From positions 1 to 64,000 of the forward strand of contig CAAECY010000078.1 in the NCBI GenBank assembly GCA_900754475.1: a stretch of DNA of 64,000 bases, in the 5' to 3' direction. Below are positions 25,977-33,242 of the stretch, in pieces (within the stretch, counting starts at the first letter, position 1; the number at the start of each line of letters is the position of its first letter). The notes under the pieces were generated by a model that worked only from the letters and a program-made list of their open reading frames with translations, was not told the origin of the DNA and did not search any database. The stretch comes from an uncultured Sutterella sp. Lineage in GTDB: Bacteria > Pseudomonadota > Gammaproteobacteria > Burkholderiales > Burkholderiaceae_F. A program made the translations under genes and the position numbers.

Positions 25977-26579
25977 TCAGGGCTGTTCGGGTTGGACGGA
26001 GAGTTTCGTCGAATTCTTGAGTTGCGCGGAGGAGCGGTCGGCCTCGGCGTTCGAGTCCTTCGTGCGCGGAGCGATGACGGTGCTCACGCGCTGGCGCTTG
26101 CCGCCGACGACGCCGCCCTCGACGGTGGAGCGGGCGTTGCGAAGGTCGTAGACGATTTTTTCGCCGCGGGTGAGATCCTTTTCGACGCCGCTTTCCGTGC
26201 GGGAGAGCTTGGCCTGCCCGGTGAGCGTGATCGTGTCGCGTTCTTCGTCGTAGACGATGGTCGCGGCTTCGGCATGGACCCATTCGTCGGGACCGACGGA
26301 GCCCTTCGGATCGCGCTGCTGGCGGAACTTCGCGGGTCCGCCCGTGATCGTGGCCTGACGGTAGCCCTTCGGCGTCAGACGCAGTTCGAGGTTGGCGCCC
26401 TGCAGGTGCATCGATCCCTGCGAAACGACGACGTTGCCGGAATAGACGGCCGTCTGTTTGACTTCGTCGCCGTTGAAGCGGTCGGCCGTAACCTCAATCG
26501 GTTGTTCGCGGTCGCTCGAGAGCGCAAAGGCCGGAGCGACGACCAGAGCGCAGAGCGAGGCACAGAGAATGGAGCGCAT
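25977..26579 (-). CDS. lptA: periplasmic LPS transport protein LptA
   Basis: LptA forms the periplasmic beta-jellyroll bridge that carries LPS from LptC to the outer-membrane LptDE. The 200-residue protein has a signal peptide (MRSILCASLCALVVAPAFA) and the OstA-like repeat pattern: QPIEVTADRFNGDEVKQTAVYSG begins the jellyroll, followed by GSMHLQGANLELR and DTITLTGQAKL. The C-terminal 30 residues are hydrophilic. It starts 2 nt after the lptC stop. Confidence 0.93.
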   Translation of the reverse strand: MRSILCASLCALVVAPAFALSSDREQPIEVTADRFNGDEVKQTAVYSGNVVVSQGSMHLQGANLELRLTPKGYRQATITGGPAKFRQQRDPKGSVGPDEWVHAEAATIVYDEERDTITLTGQAKLSRTESGVEKDLTRGEKIVYDLRNARSTVEGGVVGGKRQRVSTVIAPRTKDSNAEADRSSAQLKNSTKLSVQPEQP

Positions 26580-26581
26580 GA

Positions 26582-27199
26582 TCAGGGACGGAGTTCCGTA
26601 GGTTGCTGGAAGTTTTGCGGGTGCAGGACCGTGCGAACGCGGTCGCGCAATTCGAGCGTGTGTCCGACGTTATCGTACACCATGCCCTTGGCGGCCTCGG
26701 TCGTATCGTTTCCGCGGCGCATGAAGACCGGAAGTACGGATTCGAAACGGTACGTGTCGAGGTATCCCTTCAGGGCTTCCGTTTGCAAAAAGAGGTCGGG
26801 CTCTTGGGGACCGGCCGCGCGCGTGAGCGTCACGGCGCCCGACAGATCGACCGTCTCCAGACCGTCGTCGCTCCAGGCTTCGCGCGCCGAAAGCGCGAGC
26901 TGCAGCTCCGACGGATCGAGCGTGACGAAGCGCACCGCCTGAGCGCGCATGCGCTCGTCGGAAAAATGAGCGACGTCCTCGGCGAAGAGTCGACGGTCGG
27001 CCGTGCCGGTTGCGTCGAAATCGGTGAGCGTGACGTTGCGCGCGGTGAAGTCCGGGCTCGATTCGCTCGGGATGTACTTGAGGCCGGCGATTTCGACCTG
27101 AATCGAGTAGTAGTAACTCGCGGCCACAAGTACGAAGAGAATCGCCGAGCCGATGATCGCCGTGACGCGTTCGCGCAGAATGAGTCGACGGTGCGCCAT
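26582..27199 (-). CDS. lptC: LPS export protein LptC
   Basis: LptC is a bitopic inner-membrane protein whose periplasmic jellyroll passes LPS to LptA. The 205-residue protein has one N-terminal transmembrane segment (about 13-30, IIGSAILFVLVAASYYY) followed by a beta-rich domain (SSPDFTARNVTLTDFDATG, LFAEDVAHFSD, GMVYDNVGHTLELRDRVRT). The ending typical of LptC/LptA transitions is present. It lies 3 nt after kdsC and 2 nt before lptA. Confidence 0.92.
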   Translation of the reverse strand: MAHRRLILRERVTAIIGSAILFVLVAASYYYSIQVEIAGLKYIPSESSPDFTARNVTLTDFDATGTADRRLFAEDVAHFSDERMRAQAVRFVTLDPSELQLALSAREAWSDDGLETVDLSGAVTLTRAAGPQEPDLFLQTEALKGYLDTYRFESVLPVFMRRGNDTTEAAKGMVYDNVGHTLELRDRVRTVLHPQNFQQPTELRP

Positions 27200-27202
27200 G
27201 AC

Positions 27203-27727
27203 TCAGCGGCCCTCGTAAAACACGTCCCGAACGAGCGCGTCCCAGCCGCCGCGGCTCTTGACGATGAGTTCGGCGAGCGCACGCACGGCGCCGTGCCCGC
27301 CCGCGGCGGGCGCGCGCCAGTGGACGTCGAGTTCGGGATTGCCGTCGGCGGGCGTGGCCGCAAGGCCCGCACGCGCGAGAAGCGGCGCGTCGGGGAGGTC
27401 GTCGCCCATGTAGGCGACTTCGTCGTCGGAGAGGCCGAGTCGGGCGACGAGGTCCTCGTAGGCGGGCACCTTGTAGCGCTGCCCCTGAAGGACGTGCGTG
27501 ATGCCGAGCTCGCGGGCGCGTTCCGCGACGATCGCGGAGGTGCGGCCCGTCAGGATGGCGACCTCAACCCCGATTTTCTGCAGGAGTTTGATGCCGAGAC
27601 CGTCCCGGACGTTGAAGGACTTGAAGAGTTCCCCGTTGCCCGAAATGTTGATGGAGCCGTCCGTCAGGACGCCGTCCACGTCGAGCACGAGAAGACGAAT
27701 GCGGCGGGCGCGTTCTTCGAGAGTCAT
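27203..27727 (-). CDS. kdsC: 3-deoxy-D-manno-octulosonate 8-phosphate phosphatase KdsC
   Basis: KdsC dephosphorylates Kdo-8-phosphate in LPS core synthesis. The 174-residue HAD enzyme carries motif I VLDVDGVLTDG, motif II ILTGRTS and motif IV YMGDDLPD, with no cap domain, as in tetrameric KdsC. The ATG at 27727 is supported by the family N-terminus and overlaps the kdsD stop by one base (TGATG). Confidence 0.96.
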   Translation of the reverse strand: MTLEERARRIRLLVLDVDGVLTDGSINISGNGELFKSFNVRDGLGIKLLQKIGVEVAILTGRTSAIVAERARELGITHVLQGQRYKVPAYEDLVARLGLSDDEVAYMGDDLPDAPLLARAGLAATPADGNPELDVHWRAPAAGGHGAVRALAELIVKSRGGWDALVRDVFYEGR

Positions 27728-28716
27728 CAGATCACCTTGGCTTCCATGAGGTCGTGCATGTGCAGAGCGCCGATGAGGCGGCCCTCTTCGTCCGTGACGA
27801 GGAGCTGATTGCACTGGTAGGCCTCGAGCTGCTGCACGGCGCTCGCGGCGAGTTCGCGCGCGCCGATGGTGTGGGGCGTGCGCGTCATGACGTCGGCGAT
27901 GCAGAGTTCGCGGATGTCGCCCACGCGTTCGATGAGGCGACGCAGGTCCCCTTCCGTGAAGATGCCGAGGAGCTTGCCGTCGTGATCGACCACGGCCGTC
28001 ATGCCGATGTGCTTGCGCGTGATTTCGCGAACGGCGTCGAGCACCGTCACGTCCGCTTTGATGCTCGGGACGGCGTCGCCCGAGCGCATGATGTCTTCGA
28101 CGTGGATGAGGAGGCGTCGGCCGAGCGCGCCGCCCGGGTGGCTGCGGGCGAAGTCTTCCTTGCTGAAGCCCTTGGCCGAGAGGCAGGCAACGGCGAGCGC
28201 GTCGCCGAGGGCGAGCGTCGTCGTGGTCGAGGCGGTCGGGGCGAGGTTGAGCGGGCAGGCTTCGCGCTCGACGTGGCAGTTGATGTGAGCGTCCGCGTGA
28301 CGCGCGAGGCTCGAGGCGGGATTGCCCGTCATGGCGATCAGTCGGGCGCCGACGCGCTTGATGGAGGGAACGACCGTCAGGAGTTCGTTCGTTTCGCCCG
28401 AATACGAAATGCCGAGCACGACGTCGTCGGCCGTGATCATGCCGAGGTCGCCGTGAGCGGCTTCCGCCGCGTGCACGAAGAAGGCGGGCGTGCCCGTCGA
28501 GGCGAAGGTCGCCGCGAGCTTGCGTCCGATATGGCCCGATTTGCCGACGCCCGAGACGACCAGACGACCGCGGATGTTGAGGATGAGCTCGACGGCGCGG
28601 ACGAAGTCGTCCGTGTTGCCGAGCGCGTCTTCGGCGGTCAAAAGGGCCTGCGCTTCGTGCTGCAGGACGTCGCGGCCGAGCGCAAGGGTGGCGGCGGGAT
28701 CGAATCGGAGAGTCAT
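27727..28716 (-). CDS. kdsD: arabinose-5-phosphate isomerase KdsD
   Basis: KdsD converts ribulose-5-phosphate to arabinose-5-phosphate, the first step of Kdo synthesis. The 329-residue protein has an N-terminal SIS sugar isomerase domain (VVSGVGKSGHIGRKLAATFA, ISYSGETNELL, TASTTTTLALGDALAV) and two C-terminal CBS domains (about 205-329, ending HMHDLMEAKVI). The ATG at 28716 has AGG upstream. It is the first gene of the cluster; a TATTAT element on the minus strand at 28754-28759 may be its -10. Confidence 0.96.
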   Translation of the reverse strand: MTLRFDPAATLALGRDVLQHEAQALLTAEDALGNTDDFVRAVELILNIRGRLVVSGVGKSGHIGRKLAATFASTGTPAFFVHAAEAAHGDLGMITADDVVLGISYSGETNELLTVVPSIKRVGARLIAMTGNPASSLARHADAHINCHVEREACPLNLAPTASTTTTLALGDALAVACLSAKGFSKEDFARSHPGGALGRRLLIHVEDIMRSGDAVPSIKADVTVLDAVREITRKHIGMTAVVDHDGKLLGIFTEGDLRRLIERVGDIRELCIADVMTRTPHTIGARELAASAVQQLEAYQCNQLLVTDEEGRLIGALHMHDLMEAKVI

Positions 28717-28800
28717 TGTGAAACCTGAAAAAAGGGGGTGTGGGGGTACGCCAATAATAACGGTTAAGTTCGCGCGGGGAGCGACTCGCACGGACGATGC

Positions 28801-28835
28801 GAAAACGCCTCCGGACGACGGGCGTGCCGGAGGCG
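28801..28835 (-). terminator. terminator of the gltIJKL operon
   Basis: CGCCTCCGG and CCGGAGGCG (28806-28835) form a 9 bp stem followed on the minus strand by TTTTC. A second long hairpin (CGCGGGAACCCC / GGGGTTCCGCGG, 28844-28871) lies between it and the gltL stop. Confidence 0.75.
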
Positions 28836-28872
28836 GTTCGGGTCGCGGGAACCCCGAGGGGGTTCCGCGGGA

Positions 28873-29607
<735 letters not shown>

Positions 29608-29643
29608 GAGGGGATCCTTGTTCTTGGGGGGAGGTAGGCGGGA

Positions 29644-30324
29644 TTATCGAGTCGCGAGGTTGGTCTGCAGGCGACGAATAAGCAGAGACAACGAAAGCGA
29701 AACGGCCAAATAGCAAAGCGCCGCAAAAGAGTACATCAAAACGAGTTCCCCGTCACGCTGAGCGATCTTCGAAACGGCACCGAGGAAGTCGTTGCCGCTG
29801 ATGACGTACACGAGACTCGTGTCCTGAAAGAGGATGATGATCTGCGTGAGAAGGACGGGGAGCATGTTGCGAACGGCCTGCGGCAGAACGACGTAGCGCA
29901 TCGTCTGCCCGTAGGTGAAGCCCAGGCCCATGGCCGCGGCGAACTGTCCTTTTTTCACGGACTGGATGCCCGCACGCATGATTTCCGCGAAGTACGCGGC
30001 CTCGAAGAGCACGAAGGTGATGACGGCCGTCATGTCGGGGCCGATCATGACCGCATGGTCGAGCGCGAAGAGGAGCCGCAGGATTTCCGGCATGAGGAGG
30101 AAAAACCAGAAAAGAACGAGCACGAGCGGCACCGAGCGCATGAGGTCGACGTAGAACTTCGCCGGGCGCGAGAGCCAGGGGCGGCTCGAGAGGCGCGCAA
30201 GCGCGAGGAGCGTGCCGAGGGTGAGGCCCCCCACCGTCGTGACGGCGGTGAGTTCGAGCGTGTAGGCCGCGCCCGCCATCAGGAAGTCGGCCGATTCGGT
30301 GATGCTGGAAAAGTCGATGGTCAT
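29644..30324 (-). CDS. gltK: amino-acid ABC transporter permease GltK
   Basis: This second HisM-type permease of the importer has 226 residues and about five membrane segments. The EAA loop that contacts the ATPase is AMGLGFTYGQTMRYVVLPQA. The ATG at 30324 is preceded by GGGAG; an in-frame upstream start at 30360 would overlap gltJ and add 12 residues. FWFFLLMPEIL and the ISGNDFLG stretch are typical of GltK/AatM. Confidence 0.92.
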   Translation of the reverse strand: MTIDFSSITESADFLMAGAAYTLELTAVTTVGGLTLGTLLALARLSSRPWLSRPAKFYVDLMRSVPLVLVLFWFFLLMPEILRLLFALDHAVMIGPDMTAVITFVLFEAAYFAEIMRAGIQSVKKGQFAAAMGLGFTYGQTMRYVVLPQAVRNMLPVLLTQIIILFQDTSLVYVISGNDFLGAVSKIAQRDGELVLMYSFAALCYLAVSLSLSLLIRRLQTNLATR

Positions 30325-30343
30325 GGTGGTCAACTCCCGGAAA

Positions 30344-31081
30344 TCAGTTGCGGGCGGCAATGAAGCCGGGGACGGCGGTGCGGCGTTCGAGGAACGCCAT
30401 GATGCGATTCACCGCAAGCGCAATGACGATGTAGAGGAAGGTCGCCCAGCAGTAGGCGGCGAAGAACTGGAACGTGTTTTCGCCCATCTCGTTGGCGCGC
30501 ATCGTGATGTCGGAAAGACCGATCGTGATCACGATGGCGGTGTTCTTCACGAGGTTCATCGCTTCGCTCGTCAGGGGCGGCAGCACGAGGCGCAGCGCCA
30601 TCGGCAGGATCACGTAGCGGTAGGCCTGCACGCGGGTGAGCCCGAGCGCGCGGGCCGCGTTCGGCAGTCCCGGAGGAATCGAGCAGATCCCGGCGCGAAC
30701 CTGTTCGGCCACGCGCGACGACGTGAAGAGGCCGAGGCAGAGGAAGGCGGAGAGAAACTGCGAGAGAACGGGGTCGCTGTTGATCATCCAGTCCTTGTAC
30801 CAGGGGAAAAACTCCGGCACGACGAAGTACCAGATGAAGATCTGAACAAGGAGCGGAATGTTGCGAAAGAGTTCGATCCAGGCTTCGCACAGGCCGCGCA
30901 CCGCGCGGTTCGGGCTCGTGCGAAGCGTCCCGACGACGACCCCGACGACGAGCGCGAGGGAGAAGGCCGCAACGTGCAGACCGATCGTCCAGCCCGCACC
31001 GTCGAGGATGTAGAGCCACCACGGATCGTCCGACAGGAGCGAAGTTTCAAAAAGCGTTTCGAAGCCGATGTTGATGGCCAT
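30344..31081 (-). CDS. gltJ: amino-acid ABC transporter permease GltJ
   Basis: This first permease of the importer has 245 residues with about five membrane segments. It carries the GltJ-type N-terminus with a periplasmic loop (FETSLLSDDPWWLYILDG), the stretch FRNIPLLVQIFIWYFVVPE, and the EAA loop AARALGLTRVQAYRYVILPM. It is 142 nt downstream of gltI, with a strong hairpin in the gap, and 19 nt upstream of gltK. Confidence 0.93.
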   Translation of the reverse strand: MAINIGFETLFETSLLSDDPWWLYILDGAGWTIGLHVAAFSLALVVGVVVGTLRTSPNRAVRGLCEAWIELFRNIPLLVQIFIWYFVVPEFFPWYKDWMINSDPVLSQFLSAFLCLGLFTSSRVAEQVRAGICSIPPGLPNAARALGLTRVQAYRYVILPMALRLVLPPLTSEAMNLVKNTAIVITIGLSDITMRANEMGENTFQFFAAYCWATFLYIVIALAVNRIMAFLERRTAVPGFIAARN

Positions 31082-31149
31082 GAGACGAACTCCTTTGTAC
31101 TCGCCCCCAGCGGGGACGACCGGGTGTGTCCGCGCAGGGTTCGCGCGGG

Positions 31150-31205
31150 GAAAAAAGAAAAAGCCGGAGGCGGTTTCAGAGTGTCGCTAGTCGGCCGCCT
31201 CCGGC
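31150..31205 (-). terminator. attenuating terminator between gltI and gltJ
   Basis: GCCGGAGGCGG and CCGCCTCCGGC (31163-31205) form a perfect 11 bp stem with a 21 nt loop. On the minus strand a T-rich tract follows (TTTTTCTTTTTT). A hairpin after the binding-protein gene normally stabilises its mRNA and reduces readthrough into the permease genes. Confidence 0.8.
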
Positions 31206-31223
31206 AAATGACGGTCGGAAGTG

Positions 31224-32120
31224 TCAGATCCCCCGATCGTTCGGGTTGGCGAAGAGCTCCTTGGTGTAGGAGTTCATCGGGAAGTTGAGGTTGACGTTCT
31301 TCGGGGGAATGGGACGTTCGAACCAGGTCGTGTAGAGTTCGGCCAACTTCCCGGAGGTGATGAGGTTCGTCACGGTGCGGTCGACGAGCGCCTTGAAGGC
31401 GGGATCGTCCTTGCGGAACATCGGCCCGTAGGGTTCGACCGAGAGCGACTCGTCGAGGATCATGAAGTCCTGCGGGTTGTCGAGGTTGGCGATCTGACCG
31501 GCAAGGAGCACGTCGTCGATCACGAAGGCGTCGGCGCGGTGATTCGCCACGAGCTGCATGGCTTCGGCGAAGTCCTTCGTCATGAGGAAGCGGAAGCGCA
31601 GGCCGTTTTCCTTTTCGTACTTCTTCAGGAGCGCCACCGAGGTCGTGCCGGAGGTGACGGCGATGTTCTTGCCGTTGAGATCCTTGAGCGAGCGGATGTT
31701 GCTCGACTTCGCGACGGCGGCCGTCACCTGGATGCCGAAGTAGTTCGTGCCGAAGGCGGCTTCGCGCTGACGCACGAGCGAATTCGTCGTGGAGCCGCAT
31801 TCGATGTCGACCGTGCCGTTCTGAATGAGGGGAATGCGGTTGGCCGACGTGACCGCCTGGTAGCGGATCTTGAGGTCGGGCATGTTGAGTTCGGCCTTCA
31901 CGGCTTCGCCCACGGCGCGGCAGACTTCGAACGCGTAGCCCGCGGGCTTGCCGTCGGAGAGAAGGTAGGAGAAGGGCACGGAGCTCTCCCGATAGCCGAT
32001 CGTGAGCGTGCCGCTTTCGCTCACCTTCTTGAGCGTACCCGTCAGCTCGGCGGCGCCCGCAAGGGTCGAAGCGGAAAGAAGAGCGGCAAAAGCGATCGTG
32101 GCGATGCGGGAGCGGATCAT
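31224..32120 (-). CDS. gltI: glutamate/aspartate-binding periplasmic protein GltI
   Basis: This periplasmic solute receptor of the importer has 298 residues. A signal peptide (MIRSRIATIAFAALLSA..., cut near AGA) is followed by the SBP type 3 fold: LTIGYRESSVPFSYL, GYAFEVCRAVG, VDIECGSTTNSL and FGIQVTAA. The pattern is that of AatJ/GltI, which bind glutamate and aspartate. The ATG at 32120 is chosen because of AGGAGG upstream and the signal peptide; the open frame extends 33 residues further. A sigma-54 promoter lies about 85 nt upstream. Confidence 0.94.
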   Translation of the reverse strand: MIRSRIATIAFAALLSASTLAGAAELTGTLKKVSESGTLTIGYRESSVPFSYLLSDGKPAGYAFEVCRAVGEAVKAELNMPDLKIRYQAVTSANRIPLIQNGTVDIECGSTTNSLVRQREAAFGTNYFGIQVTAAVAKSSNIRSLKDLNGKNIAVTSGTTSVALLKKYEKENGLRFRFLMTKDFAEAMQLVANHRADAFVIDDVLLAGQIANLDNPQDFMILDESLSVEPYGPMFRKDDPAFKALVDRTVTNLITSGKLAELYTTWFERPIPPKNVNLNFPMNSYTKELFANPNDRGI

Positions 32121-32202
32121 GATGACCTCCTGAGTGCGTCTGTCGTAAGTCGTGGGGTTCGAAGCCGTCCGGAGGACGCCCGAGACCCTTGTTGTTATAA
32201 GA

Positions 32203-32218
32203 AGCAAGACCCGTGCCA
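32203..32218 (-). promoter_or_regulatory. sigma-54 (-24/-12) promoter of gltI
   Basis: On the minus strand TGGCAC-GGGTC-TTGC matches the RpoN consensus TGGCAC-N5-TTGC, with the -24 GG and -12 GC separated by exactly 10 nt. It lies about 85 nt upstream of the gltI ATG. In Pseudomonas the orthologous aat operon is RpoN-dependent (established knowledge). Confidence 0.85.
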
Positions 32219-32291
32219 AACATCGCGTCGGTCGGGCGGAGGTAAATGCAATTGCTTGAAAAGTAAGGATTTATTGTGGGGTGTGAAGGGT

Positions 32292-32307
32292 TTTCCCGAG
32301 TGGGAAA
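32292..32307. promoter_or_regulatory. palindrome upstream of the sigma-54 promoter, candidate enhancer site
   Basis: TTTCCC-GAGT-GGGAAA is a perfect 6-4-6 palindrome centred about 80 bp upstream of the -24 element, where activators of sigma-54 promoters bind. Its geometry resembles the TTCGG-N4-CCGAA site of AauR, but the sequence differs. The whole region 32121-32417 contains only this site, the promoter, a terminator and small palindromes. Confidence 0.45.
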
Positions 32308-32309
32308 CG

Positions 32310-32338
32310 AAAAACGGCGCCCCGAAAACGGGACGCCG
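32310..32338 (-). terminator. terminator of the enoyl-CoA hydratase gene
   Basis: CGGCGCCCCG and CGGGACGCCG pair with one mismatch around AAAA. On the minus strand TTTTT follows immediately. It insulates the gltI regulatory region from the upstream gene. Confidence 0.75.
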
Positions 32339-32345
32339 CTCCAAT

Positions 32346-32402
32346 ATGGTGCGCACCATTTGGGTGCGATTGAGTCGCGCGGGGCGCACCGAAACGGTGC
32401 GC
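32346..32402. repeat. cluster of GGTGCGC palindromes
   Basis: The palindrome ATGGTGCGCACCAT (32346-32359) and the hairpin GCGCACC-N5-GGTGCGC (32384-32402) share the core GGTGCGC, and a partial copy, GGGTGCG, lies between them. They sit between the hydratase stop and its terminator; function is unknown. Confidence 0.5.
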
Positions 32403-32417
32403 TCTTTCCGGCGAAAA

Positions 32418-33200
32418 TCAGGCTTCGCCCGAGCCGTCCGACCCTTCGGGGCGGAAGACGGGCTTGCGGCCTTCCGTGAAGGCCTTGAGCGCTTCGGCGG
32501 CTTCGGCCGAGCGAACGCGTCGCGCGTAGGTTTCCTCTTCTTCGTCGGCGAGCGCTTCGATCTGACGGTCGCGCACGCTGCGCATGAGGCGCTTCGTTTC
32601 GGCGACCGCTTCGGGCGGGAGGACGGCCAGGCGCGCCGCCTTGGCGGCCACGGTCTGAGCGAGTTCGTCGTCGTCGATTACGGCGGTCACGAGACGCATG
32701 GCGGCCGCTTCGTCGGCGGTGACGGGTTCCGAAAGCAGGAGCTTTTCGGCGGCCTTCGGGTAACCCGCGGCGGCCGTCATCACGTGTGCGACGCCGAAGC
32801 GGGGCGTGCGCGCGAGCGCCACGGCCGGAATGCTGAAGAGGGCCTTCGTGCCCGCGTAGACGAGGTCGCAGTAAAGGAGCATCGCGAACGCTTCGCCGAC
32901 GGCCGGACCCGCCACCAGGGCGACGACGGGCTTCGGAAAGCGGCGCAGCACCGTAAAGAAGTCGCTCATTTCCCGATCGATGCGATCCGGGGTTTTGAGG
33001 CTCTCCTCAAGGTCGGCACCCGCCGAGAACACGGCTCCTTCGCCTTCGATCAGAACGACGCGAACGCCGGGGTCCGCTTCGGCGCTCCGAAGCGACTCGG
33101 AGAGCGAGGCGAACATGTCGGAGGTGATCGTGTTGCGGCGTTCGGGGCGGCGGATCGTCAGACGGAGAACGCCGAATTCGAGCTTGGAAACAATGGACAT
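32418..33200 (-). CDS. enoyl-CoA hydratase/isomerase family protein
   Basis: This crotonase-fold protein of 260 residues has RPERRNTITSDMFASL near the N-terminus, the first oxyanion-hole stretch FSAGADLEE and the second around AVGEAFAMLLYCDLVYAG. The usual GGG of the second element is replaced by AVGEA, and the catalytic Glu pair of true enoyl-CoA hydratases is not evident, so the reaction could be isomerase or another CoA-thioester chemistry. The C-terminal region is helical and Glu/Ala-rich. It lies 42 bp downstream of the Pat-like gene on the same strand, and both act on CoA substrates. Confidence 0.82.
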   Translation of the reverse strand: MSIVSKLEFGVLRLTIRRPERRNTITSDMFASLSESLRSAEADPGVRVVLIEGEGAVFSAGADLEESLKTPDRIDREMSDFFTVLRRFPKPVVALVAGPAVGEAFAMLLYCDLVYAGTKALFSIPAVALARTPRFGVAHVMTAAAGYPKAAEKLLLSEPVTADEAAAMRLVTAVIDDDELAQTVAAKAARLAVLPPEAVAETKRLMRSVRDRQIEALADEEEETYARRVRSAEAAEALKAFTEGRKPVFRPEGSDGSGEA

Positions 33201-33242
33201 GACTTCGCAAATTCCTGAGGAAAAAGGGACGACGTCATCTTA

